From Macrolepiota albuminosa (taxonomy: Eukaryota > Basidiomycota > Agaricomycetes > Agaricales > Agaricaceae): a DNA stretch of 64,000 nt. The stretch lies in contig JAMWFC010000092.1 in assembly GCA_027475525.1 (NCBI GenBank), forward strand, positions 930,001 through 994,000. The letters are read 5' to 3'. The position numbers and the translations under genes were made by a program. Under the pieces are notes generated by a model that was given only the letters and a program-made list of their open reading frames with translations, did no database searches and was not told the origin of the DNA. Positions 35,022 to 45,098 of the stretch are shown here, one piece after another (within the stretch, counting starts at the first letter, position 1; every line of letters begins with the position of its first letter).

Positions 35022-35590
35022 GTGTGATTGTTAATTATATACTTATTACTAACTTTATATTTTAGCATCTAACTTGATACTGTACATATAACTTGGAATT
35101 GTAGCATTATTTTTTGGGTTTACAAATGTGAGTATGATTGTTAATTACCTACTTATTACTAACTTTTATATTTTAGCATCTAACTTGATATTTGTTGATA
35201 CTGTACTAATAGAATATATATAACTTGGAATTGTAACATCATTTCTTGATAAATGTGAACTTTCTATTCTTTAACAACATATGCTTGAACCAGTAAGACA
35301 TAATGAAAGTAAGTCATGATAGAAGTTGAGTTATGAATATACATATTTGGAACCCCTAACCGAACGAAGTGAGATTGGGATGAAGGCTGAGTTACTTATA
35401 TACATACTTGGAGCCCTAACCGAACAAAGTGAGGTTGGGGTGGAGGCTAAGTTACTTATACATACTTGGAGCCCTAACTGAACGAAGTGAGGTTAGGGTG
35501 GAGGCTTAGTTGGGGGGGGGTTTGTGGGCAAAGCCCCCAACAAGCTACAAAATTCGTGCCTTCAGCACAAATTGTAGCTTGTCACTCAAA
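35022..35590 (+). mobile_element. Putative Helitron 3' tail with tandem repeats and hairpins
   Basis: After the helicase come a diverged ~110-bp duplication (from 35,008 and 35,118) and three tandem units of about 60 bp (35,351-35,510) containing CTAACCGAACGAAGTGAGGT. Two hairpins follow: GGGGGTTTG/CAAAGCCCCC (35,512-35,537) and ACAAGCTACAA...TTGTAGCTTGT with a GTGC/GCAC extension (35,540-35,582). Helitrons end in a short hairpin near a CTRR terminus. The hairpins and position fit, but I cannot name the exact CTRR end or the A/T insertion site. Confidence 0.5.
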
Positions 35591-36135
35591 ATGGGCTCAA
35601 AAAGTATTATTACTTAAATGCCCGAAGACAATTTATTTGCGTAAGGCCTAAGACGTCCGCTTCCTGAGGACTCCGAGCCATGGCAAGATGATTGCTTGCC
35701 AGGCCTCCCCAAAATCCTACTCCTTTTATACCCTTTCCACTACGCACAGACCAACATTGTATCTCGCATGTTTCTACACTGGTTTGTGGGATTGCCGTGC
35801 CCAGCCAGGCAGTTATAGCATTACCAAGCCTGGGCACTTGGCTAATCGTTTGTCTGAGCCTTGGTGCACATGGTCCCTCTCTTTCCCTGGCTAAACCTTC
35901 TTCCACTGCCATCCTGCCCCTTCCTTATCTGTCCTTCTTTGTCCTTCTGTCTGAGCTTGCATCGCCGTTGTTCTGTGGCCACGGTGGGCTGTTTTCGTGG
36001 AGGGAGGTCATGGTCAGAAAAGTGCAATGTATTTTCGGAACGGAGTGACAGACTGCTGGGTGTAGTAAATTAAATGATGCTGTGGGTGTTGGTCTTCCGT
36101 GCCTCATGTAAAGCATCATTTGCGTCGTCCTCAAC
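35591..36135. other. Non-coding spacer after the Helitron tail
   Basis: No gene is supportable. A potential hairpin pairs AAATGATGCT (36,073) with AGCATCATTT (36,112) around a loop of about 30 nt. Open frames seen here lack domains. Confidence 0.5.
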
Positions 36136-36660
36136 TTACATGTCTAGATTGCAATCAGATGCGATGAGGAGTTTGAGCTGACACTTGTGGTTTCGGGAGA
36201 CGTCTGCAAGCCTTCCCACTTTTATTTCCAAACTTCTCACTTCTGCTCGCAACCATTCCACTTCCGCTCACGAAAATCCCACATCTTCTCACGGCCAATC
36301 CACTTTTGCTCGCAGCGTTTTCAATCCTGCTCTCAGCTGTCTCACATCTTCTGGCAGCTTTTTCACCTCTTCTGGCAGCTTTCCCACCCCTCCTCGCAGC
36401 TCTGCCATCTCTACTTGCAGCCTTGTCACCTCTGTTTACAAACCTGCGACCCGCCTCGTCCAATAGTCATCCGTGGCCTTGGACCTCGCACGAACTTCAC
36501 TTATCATGTCATTCAGTGTCGTGGCGAGCTGTTGGGTGGTAATTCTTTTTGTTTTTGCCACGGAGGCGGAGAAGAAGCGAGTTTGGTTGATAAATGTGGA
36601 ACGACAGAATCGAGCAATCATTGTGTCCAGACAAACTTGAATGTGGAGCTGTGACGACTT
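36136..36660 (-). pseudogene. Coiled-coil pseudogene with three transition-type stops
   Basis: A single frame runs from about 36,660 to a TAA at 36,136. The N-terminal part reads DTMIARFCRSTFINQTRFFS and TTQQLATTLNDMISEVRARS; the rest has strict heptads such as EMAELRGGVGKLPEEVKKLP and VRQLRAGLKTLRAKV, then VEWLRAEVRSLEIKVGRLAD. The frame is interrupted only by TAA at 36,436, TGA at 36,289 and TGA at 36,268, each one C-to-T change away from CAA or CGA. The start codon is not clear. No relative is recognised. The long stop-free coiled coil between the three nonsense codons argues for a recently inactivated gene. Confidence 0.55.
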
Positions 36661-37135
36661 GACGCGGGTTATGCCGAACGTCTGTCTTCTTCCAACGTGA
36701 TTACATAATACTTATACCCGGCCTTTATATTCCACATTACATCACTCTCTTTGAAGATACTGGTTCGTGAGCTTCCCAATTTTCGTTGCGTGCCGGTCTT
36801 TCTTCACATCCTTACTCTTGGCAGCCCCAACCTTAATGTGTCGATAACCGGATTAGTGGGTGCTATCCTTGAGTAAGGCCCATTGCTTTCATATTGCTTA
36901 TCCTCATATATCGTCTGATATTTGTATGTCCATATCAGCTTTCCTCTTTTGATATTTCCGACGTCGTTCTCATTCATTCAACTCATCGTCTTTCGCTACT
37001 ATTTGAGTAATGGAGTATTAGAGGGGTTTTGTCTGTCGGGTCTCGGGTCATTACAAATACACTAATACATAGTCAGACCCAACATGCCGATAAAAAGTGC
37101 GAACTGTAGCACCAAACATGACGAACATACAGTTT
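36661..37135. other. Intergenic DNA, no gene seen
   Basis: No coding region is supportable between the coiled-coil pseudogene and the 3' end of STE24. Confidence 0.6.
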
Positions 37136-38840
37136 TTACTTCTTCTTATTTATGCGTACTTTATAGGCTTCCAGTTCCCGAAGACGCTCTGTCAGCGTCG
37201 GATGGGAATGATGGTATGCAGAATACCTAGCCAGAGAAGAGATCGTCAACAAAAAAAAACTCTCAATGATTACAGAACACAAGGTTAGATACGCACAGCC
37301 AATCCACCCAAACGGTAGACAAATTCTTGACATGGATAGTAATCAGTGCGTGGCCTAGACGGTCTCCCATATCCTTCATATCCTCATGTTGCACCTTCTC
37401 TTCGAGCTCGCATGCGAACCTGTCAGCTTGGTACTCAAAGGATCGGCTTATGGCATTCATGCCGATCGACACAAAAGCCTCGAGCGGCGTCAAGATCATC
37501 TATGGTCGGATATTAATTATGGCCCCGATAATATGAACGAGTCAAACAAACCTGGAACAGCGTGAACGCGACAATAGTTGGCGGAACAGCGGCGACTGTT
37601 TTGGGGAAATCAAAGGCGGCAAGGACAGGTGGAGCGTGGAGGAACGCGGGGAAGAGGGCGAGAATGGTAAAAATATGGAATTGGGAGATGGCCATCAGCT
37701 TCGCAGGATGAGAGTAATACCAGTGGCCGAGCTCATGAGCTAGGACAGCCTCGACTTCGCCAGGTTGGTTCTGCTGGATCAATGTATCAAAAATGACAAT
37801 ATGTTTGCTCTGCCGGACAATCAGAATGAATATACGCGACAATAACTATTTGAACAAACCCAGGGAAGACCGAAGAAATATGCGTTGCTGTGAGAACTAC
37901 GCTTAGAGCCGTCAATTTCATACAGGTGCTTGAGAGGAAATTTGAGTTTGGAGGCCAACAATTCAATTCTAGAACGAAGCTCTCCAGGCTTCAAAGGTGA
38001 GAGCTTGTTAAACAAGGGCTGAATGACAGTCGGATAGATGAAAACCATGATGAGCTGGAACGTGATCCTGTTGAATGTTTGTCAGACGGGGTGACAAACC
38101 ACATCAAGCGACGTACATGAACGCCATGAGCCAAGGTACAAATCGATCACCCGCCCACTTGAAAATGTAAAGAAATGCTGCCAAGAAAGGCGAACCCAGG
38201 ATAATGGCGAGGGCCCACCCTTTCAACAGGTCTGTGACGAACAACCCAGGCGTTGTTTTGTTGAAACCGTGCTTTTCTTCAAGGACAAACGTTCCGTATA
38301 CTTGTAGTGGCAGTGCCGGAATAGTTGATAGGAAGTAGAGCACGAAGACAAAAACGATAGATTGTACGATCTTCAGTCTCTGTGAGAACAAGGACGTCGA
38401 GCAATTGGTGATGTACACACTTCGTATTCTGGACCAAAGCCAGCAAATCCTATTAGCCATCCAGCCACGCTCCAGGACCAGGCGTAAAATCCGAAGTGTA
38501 AAAGGGCAGAGTCGAGACTTTGTTTCAACAAACCCGAAATCAAGGCGAATTTAGCCTTGTCCCTCCCATAATTTTGGGATCTTGTAAACACGTCCGCGTC
38601 GAAGTGACTGGCGAGAGCTGCCGGAGGTTCAGTTTTGGAGTAAAGGGGATACTGTCGAAGGCTGGGCACATAAAAAAAGGTACGAATCGAGGTCAAATCC
38701 AACACTCACAGCAGATAGGTTTCGAAAAGGGTCACGGTCCAAGAGAAACCTTGAACAGCTAGTTTCCAATCGATAGGGTCGACGGAAACAAATGCCAGGT
38801 GTCGTTGTATATGATCTAGTTGCGCATGAAGAAAATCCAT
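37136..38840 (-). CDS. STE24: CAAX prenyl protease 1 (STE24 zinc metalloprotease)
   Basis: This multi-pass ER/inner-nuclear-membrane zinc protease removes the -AAX residues from farnesylated proteins such as mating pheromone precursors and, in yeast, also makes the N-terminal cut in a-factor. The start at 38,840 (MDFLHAQLDH) fits yeast Ste24, where WKL---GFS----FE-YL follows soon after; here WKLAVQGFSWTVTLFETYL. Exons then give RQYPLYSKTEPPAAL, GFNKTTPGLFVTDLLKGWAL, IYPTVIQPLFNKLSPL, the catalytic HELGHW, and the third zinc ligand region FEYQADRFACEL. The last intron (GT after DW, AG before TATTCTGCAT) joins VDWL to YSAYHHSHPTLTERLRELE. The protein ends KVRINKKK; its basic end fits ER retention. 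Introns are 50-75 nt. The upstream side abuts dispersed repeat copy B, so the promoter is squeezed into about 90 bp plus the repeat. Confidence 0.95.
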
Positions 38841-38933
38841 TTTGACCAGTGTGAAAGGAAAGTTGGAGGTGGAGGCAACGAAGGAACAGTATTTTTGTAA
38901 CACGACGTGGCGACGTGTACTAGCACAGCCACT

Positions 38934-39861
38934 GATCTATATACAACCCACGAATGTATACGTAGCTTGGGATAGAAAAATTTCTCTTGAATATGATGTA
39001 ATATTATAGACTATACTTGTGCGACTCTCGCCATCGATGCGATGCCTCCACTCGCTATCAACACGCATGATTCCTGATCGAGTCCAAGTGAATGTTGTTG
39101 ATTTCCCTGTCCTCCTCTCAACCATTCCCAATATGGCCTTGGGCATCACACAAACATCCATTTTGAATATCCTTCTTTTCTAGACCACATAATTTTCGCA
39201 GCCTTGAGGCTTTAAGTGGAATGCAATTGCAGACAACGCGCTCCGGGAGATCGAGCGCGCGTATTTCAGCAAAAGCCCGATTGCGTTGACGGTAACGTGA
39301 GTACGTTGGAATTTGGGAGAGGTGAGGATTCAGGCAATCTCTACTGCGAGCTTTTGGACAGTGCTGTTGGAATAACCAATGGCGCCTGCAAATGCACCAT
39401 CCGGATCCCCCATCTCGATTGCCCTAGTCTTGTCGTACTCTGCAAACAAGGGATCAGGGAGAACGAGACCGTCAAGTAAATTTGAGACAAAATATCCAAC
39501 AGGTAGTATGGGCCAAAGGGCAAATAGCCATTATGTAGAATTGCCTAGAGCACACCAACTTGTTTAGAAGGCTAAGAAGTTGGATCGGCAAATACCATTG
39601 TCAGGTAAGAAGAAAATATACAAGGAAGGAAGTGAATTTTACGTGTTCACTTTCCAGATCTTCCACCAGAAGAAATTTCACTGGACTCCTCGGTGGTTGT
39701 CATTAAGGGCCAACTTGAAGGCTCATTGTCATCTGACCTATTGACCGGCGTTTCTGTTCCGTTTCTGCCTTTGAGATCTGCGAATCCCCATGAAATCACC
39801 ATAAGGTGAAGCATCTCGGGGACAACTTTCAGAAAGTTCTAGAGATAAGTTGGAAGACATG
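38934..39861. repeat. Dispersed repeat, copy B (pairs with 1,966-2,967)
   Basis: This is the second copy of the ~0.95 kb repeat, in direct orientation to copy A. It fills most of the space between the start of STE24 (38,840) and the 3' end of SMT3 (40,141). The central ~400 bp match copy A exactly; the outer parts differ. It lacks the internal 77-bp duplication of copy A. An element inserted here would lie in the STE24 promoter. Confidence 0.85.
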
Positions 39862-40140
39862 AGTAGAATCGCAATTTTGAAGGAAAATTGATTCGATCTA
39901 TATCGTATCTTCCAGTCACCAGAGCACGTCAACGCCTACAGATATAAATAGCGCAATTGCTTCAGCATCTGTTGTACAATGAAGCCGTGTTCGGGGGAAT
40001 GATGTACATAGTAACATGAAGACTATGGTAGCAAGGTGGCAGAGAGGACTGAGCAAGAGTACACACCAGAACTGTCCGACGAGAAACTAGATTGGCAGAT
40101 AAAGTACAGAATATCATTCATACAAGATAGTTGAATGGTG

Positions 40141-40731
40141 TCATGAGTTCCGGGCTAGCCAAAATCCTCCGCCGAGCTGATAGAAGTTTGAGCCGAAAGT
40201 GATGTGAAAAACGAGACGAAGCCAAGCTCACTTGTTCCAAGAAGGCATCAATCTGATCTCCATCTTCCATACCGAGCTTAAATGACAGATTACTGCCAGA
40301 TTGGAATAAAGGACATGGAAGGACTTACTGAAGCAGGTGTGTCGTCGGGCTGTACACGTTGACCCTCAAACGTGAACTTGAATGTACCTGTTCCATCGAG
40401 AGAAAAACAGCGAAATACGTTAGAGCCGCCTTTCAGTTTATGGACCACGTTAACACTAGCCTGTCTCCTTTTGAAACTTTTGCTGTAAGAACATCAATCG
40501 CGATAAGTTCGCGTCAATCAAAACCTTTGTAAAAATGAACTCGCCTCAGCAGCAGCAAATATTTTCGCGAACTTCATGTTTGCTTTGACTTTGACCGTAA
40601 TCTCTATTCAGAATGGAGAATGCAAGTCAATACATGCCTCAGGCCCGAGTTGTAAGTAGAGTCGACAAACGATTTCCGTTATAGCTTATATTTAGGTTGA
40701 GTTTGGGCTTTTCTTCGGGCTCTTGAGACAT
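40141..40731 (-). CDS. SMT3: SUMO (SMT3) precursor
   Basis: A six-exon gene encodes a 93-residue ubiquitin-like modifier that is conjugated to lysines by the SUMO E1/E2 (Aos1-Uba2/Ubc9) system. Exons: 40,731-40,671, 40,603-40,545, 40,482-40,461, 40,387-40,329, 40,276-40,232, 40,176-40,141 (total 282 nt). The product starts MSQEPEEKPKLNLNISYNGN, continues QITVKVKANMKFAKIFAAAE, QKFQKETGTFKFTFEGQRVQ, PDDTPASLGMEDGDQIDAFL and ends EQLGG|GFWLARNS. The diglycine is followed by an eight-residue tail for Ulp-type protease removal. Exon 3 is only 22 nt, and both introns flanking it start with GC (GAG|GCGAGT and ACAG|GCTAGT) instead of GT. Reading frame and SUMO homology leave little choice of alternative borders. 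Confidence 0.95.
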
Positions 40732-41520
40732 TAGCGTCGTCTTTGAGATTGTACAAGAGCGATTTCACAGACAAGAAGGCGCAAGCGCGGCCAACAACGC
40801 GTGGAAGATGGGGAAAAGTGGAAGCGTGACAGTCACGGGTGGCAATGTTGTAAATGACGCTCCGTGGGACATGACTTTTTTATTATGTCTATTCTATTTT
40901 CCTCACCGTGAAATATATAATTCTTTGAGTTCTTATTGATCATATACTATCATTGAAATGTTCCGTATCAAAAGTTATGGAAAACAGTGGGATAACTACA
41001 AGGTGGGATGGCAGGCGTCACAAATGACATTCCTTTGGAACAAGCATGGGGTTACCAGCATGCTCGGCACGCGGCGCCATGTGCTGATTAGATCAGTTGT
41101 GTCTGATCGGTCACGGTCAGTGGGTCATTTGGGTCAGTCATTTGGTTGGTGAAATTCTGAAGGATCAGTCGAGTCAGTCAGAGATAATTCCGTATTGGGC
41201 ATAAAATACCAAATGGACATATGTAATTCCATTCAAGCTCTCTTAAGCCATGAAAGCACCCTGAATGCTTCATGGCTCGTCAAAAGGAGTGGGTATGGAT
41301 CACTTTCATCAGGATGAAGAGAAGTGCAAGTTGACAAACTTTAGTGCCCGCTGCAAATTTTGTACTGGCACCAAACTGACAGAAATCTGACTGTTGCGAG
41401 ACGGGGAGTACTACATCAGTTGTACATTACGTAAGCACTGAACAAACGACACTTCCTCCCAGTCCAACTGACTTATAGTAGATTGGAAACTCAAACTTTT
41501 GAAAAGGATCTTCATCTTTA
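40732..41520. promoter_or_regulatory. Intergenic region upstream of SMT3
   Basis: The region contains the SMT3 upstream sequence on the minus strand and the 5' region of the plus-strand gene that follows. An AT-rich AAATATATAA stretch lies near 40,912. No coding region is evident. Confidence 0.35.
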
Positions 41521-42759
41521 TTGCGATTCTATAAGCTGGAGCGCAAGAGAAATCATCGAACTCTTTGTGGTTTCAGGCGTTCCAATGAGAACTCTGACCC
41601 CCACGTTAATTCGTTTGCTCTGCCGGAAAGTGGTACGAATGCCGGGCTAGATTTGTATGTGCAAGCCTACGAAGCGGACATTATTCGCGGATCAGCAGCA
41701 AAAATCTCAGCCGCCTCTCTTGAAGCACCTTTACCGGGTGTTAGCGATACTGGAGGTGCCCTGATCAGATGGGGAGCTCAAACACAACTTGCGATTACTC
41801 ACGATGAAGACATAGTCTGCACGCAAGCCAATGGCGATCAGGACGTCATTTGGGTTGACAGGTACGTCTACTTCGGAGTCCTAGTACTGCCAGGTTTCAT
41901 TGTTTGTGGTCTGTGCTCCGCTTCCGAATCTCTCATGGCTTGCCAATAACTGGTCTGAAGTCAATTCTTTTCGTTTCTTCTTTTCCTTAGACATGCAATC
42001 TGACGTGAAACATGAACAGATACGATGCTCGACTATTACTGGATACTTTACCGGACCCCTGCGGGACCTTGCAAATGATTCCTGACTCGCCTGGTGGATG
42101 GTCTGACGTGCCATCTGACAATGAAGATGTGTTCTTTCTCAACCCAGAGGAAGTTGAAGATTTTAGACGTGATAAAAAGAGGCGACATCTTGAGGAGCTC
42201 CGAGAGGAGCGGCTGAGGGCTCGGCGTGAGGAGGATGGTGAGTCTAGTGATGAGGAAGCTTGGGGAGGAAGTGATGAAGAGGTGCAATTTCATCTAATTC
42301 TTAAAAATTCAAATCCGTTCTAAACGTTGTCTCCATTGACTTTCACAGCCGAACGATATCCAACGTGACCTAATGGAAAGAACGGCTATTCATCTTCTGG
42401 ATTCACCCAATTCTACACAGTTGGAGGCACGTATCCTGGCCAACCATGGTAATGACATTCGTTTTGCCTTTCTGCGTGGTCGATGGAGTCATGCGTGGAA
42501 AACTACTCAAGAGAAAGTGTCAAAGAAGAAGGAACAGAGGAAGAATATGAGTGGACTGGGTGGATTAGCGGGGTATGGCAGTGATGCGGATAGTGATGAG
42601 GCGGAGACCCCTGCTCAGCCTGTGGTACTACAGGCTGACGCAACAGCGTCGCCTGCTTCGACGTCTCAAGTATCTAGTACAGGTACAGAAGCCCTTCAAG
42701 AAGCACGAAGGGCACGTGCGAAGGAATGGGTGCAGAAGAGGCGGTCACGCGGGGATTAG
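41521..42759 (+). CDS. Conserved acidic/basic protein, possibly DRY_EERY (SWAP N-terminal)-like
   Basis: Three exons join cleanly: to 41,861, 42,020-42,281 and 42,349-42,759, with introns of 158 and 67 nt. Exon 1 ends DQDVIWVD-R, and exon 2 begins with the rest of RYDARLLLDTLPD, then NPEEVEDFRRDKKRRHLEEL and an acidic SSDEEAWGGSDEE. Exon 3 reads NDIQRDLMERTAIHLLDSPN, LEARILANHGNDIRFAFLRG, RWSHAW and an acidic then basic tail ending KEWVQKRRSRGD. The DRYDAR motif resembles the DRY motif of SWAP-type splicing regulators, and the LANHG-D-RFAFLRGRW block looks conserved; both links are weak. A nuclear role is suggested by charge only. The true start codon is upstream or unresolved: the open frame at 41,521 starts with TTG, not ATG. 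Confidence 0.6.
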
Positions 42760-42762
42760 CTA

Positions 42763-43287
42763 ATAGTTATTCAACATTGTCTTCGACTCACTTTTGATTG
42801 GCTTTCTCCGAATCAACGCCCGAGAATTTTTCCACCATTGCTCGGTATGCAGGGCTCCTCGAAGCGCTGAACTATGACTTTGCTGGGCAATATAAGATCG
42901 TGTTCATGCAATTTCAATGCTTTGACATGAAATGGGCCTAAAAGCCTGTCCAAGTGCTCTCCTGCATTATCATCCTTCTTGCCTATCCGAAGCAGCAATA
43001 CCTAGCAAGCTCCTGTGTGCTTGGCGCTTGTCTTTAATTAGAACACTGTACATCACCCGTTCGCAGCGTGCAAATGCTAGTGGTTTTCGTGAAATGTTAG
43101 AACGATGGCCAAAGCTCCGAGTCGCTGGTTCCCGTCACAATTGTTCGGCTAAAAAATGGGCCCGCCATGGCCACAATGGGATGCTTTGATCTGAATTCTA
43201 CCCTATATATTCCTCCTCCGATGGACGAACAGTACCCAGTCCCTCTTAGTGAACAACATCTACTGCATCCCATATTTAACGATCTCA
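42763..43287. other. Intergenic, no gene seen
   Basis: The stretch between the previous stop and the next start holds short open frames only. It probably contains the terminator of the upstream gene and the promoter of the downstream one. Confidence 0.5.
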
Positions 43288-44335
43288 ATGGCTCCAAATC
43301 CCAATGACGCCGACCGGAAGTTGGACTTCTTCGTCAACATAGCAGTGATGCAAATTCTTGCTATTCTGCAAACTATTGCAGGTATAGCTGGCTTCACCGG
43401 AGATGAATACATCGTCTTTTTTACACGTCTTATCGCACGCATGCACAGCAGGTGAGCACTCTATCCCTCCACCGGACGTTGCGATCGACAACAGACTGTA
43501 ATTCAGCGTTGCAAACTCCAGTGTCGCTTCCCCCGCTTCTGTCAACGAGCCTTTGTCGGGCTCTGCTACGTCTTCAAGCGGCGTGACGTCCTCTCACTCT
43601 ATATCACCCCAATCTGGAGACAGATTAGGGGTTTCTCCCGAACTTTCGTCCGCTCCATCCCCCATGGATACCTCGGCCTCTCTATCCTTTTCTACAGTGG
43701 CTGCCTCTCGTGCCCCTGTCGCCTCGACTACCCTTCTCGAACCTCAAACTACACTTGCCGCAGATATCACTTCCGAGTCCACTCCCGCCATATCAACTTC
43801 TTCAAATGACATTTCAACCTCCGAACCTGAAGCCGCACTGGCTGCTTCCCCTCGTATCGCAACTGAGGTTACAGAAGCTGTGACCCCTCTAGCTGCCTCT
43901 TCGTCTTCGGCGACGCCGACAGATGATCGTTCTCTTTGGCTAACTTCCATTGTACCTTCCAACACTACACGAAGGCGCCCACGCCCACTAAGGCGCGAGG
44001 GCGCTTGTATATTTCATGACGTTGCCGGCCAGGTAGTCCCAATATCATTTGCCCTTCCTGCTGCTCCCACCATTGTCCCATACGCTCCTGCTGCCATTAC
44101 CGCCGCCACCACCTCCGCACTCGACCCCGTTTCTTCTGCTACTATTCCCGTTTCTTCTACTTCTGACACGGCCTCTCATCCTCTAACTCTTGGTAAACCT
44201 GTCCCTGCATCACCGGTTCCCAGTTCAGCTTCATCTAAACGTTCTCGGGACGAAGTTGATTTCAAGGACGATGATAACGAAGCTGCTCGCTCCAGCTGTA
44301 GCTCAGCGTCTCCTCCAAAGCGCCGGCGTAGCTAA
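43288..44335 (+). CDS. Hypothetical Ser/Thr/Ala/Pro-rich protein
   Basis: Two exons (43,288-43,451 and 43,507-44,335) give 330 residues. The start MAPNPNDADRKLDFFVNIAV is followed by a helical, partly hydrophobic N-terminal domain (MQILAILQTIAGIAGFTGDE, YIVFFTRLIARMHSS). The rest is low-complexity Ser/Thr/Ala/Pro with one less repetitive block (RRRPRPLRREGACIFHDVAG). The end is acidic then basic (SKRSRDEVDFKDDDNE ... SPPKRRRS), resembling a nuclear-localisation signal. The intron is 55 nt with GTGAGC/CAG borders. No family is recognised. The N-terminal segment is not a clear signal peptide or membrane anchor. Confidence 0.6.
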
Positions 44336-45098
44336 ACCGAGTCTCAATTCGTCAATTTTGGTCACTTGGTATGACGCGTAAAATTTCCAACGAATGACTT
44401 CGAAAAGTCGCGAGGGAGTGGGCTGGCTCTCAACATTGTCACTGCGAGACACTAACGGCCATCTCCACCATATTATAATAGTGGCGACTTCTACATCATA
44501 ATTCTACATACTCTGCACCCTAACTTCTATTTCCTTCGTGTCCTCTTTTTTTGATCTCTCCCACGCTCGCATTGTCCATATAAATTATAGTAGCCGTGAC
44601 TTGTGGATCTGCGAGCGCAGTGTGAGTCGACGAGATCGGCCCCAATCTATGTTCGCTGGTTTAATTGAAACAACGAAGAAAGGGACAGTGAATGTGATAT
44701 CGAAAGGAGAGTCAAGATACAATGGTACGGTGACTTAAATTGGACCCGAATTAATCCCATGCAACCCCTCCACTCTTACTTGCCCGCTCCATTAATCAGT
44801 AGAATGAATGACAAAGATAAGAGCAAGTAGGACTGCGGTGTCTGACTATCTGTAGATTTTCGAATATCATTGAATCCAATCCGAAACGCGTACCTATCCT
44901 ATTGCAAGTACTGTAAGAGGGTAACTATTACGGATGGCATGCGTAATCAAGGAATTGAGCTCTAGTGGAATAGGTAGTTAGAGATCACATAGTAATGACA
45001 CTGTAACAAATCGTACAGGACATGTAATGAACAAGGTATAAAGATATATGTCGTTAGACACATACAACATCTTCCGAGCTTATATCCATGTCGAACAC
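44336..45098. other. Intergenic between converging genes, no gene seen
   Basis: This is the convergent spacer between the Ser-rich gene (+) and the dioxygenase gene (-). Only short open frames without domains are present. Confidence 0.6.
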
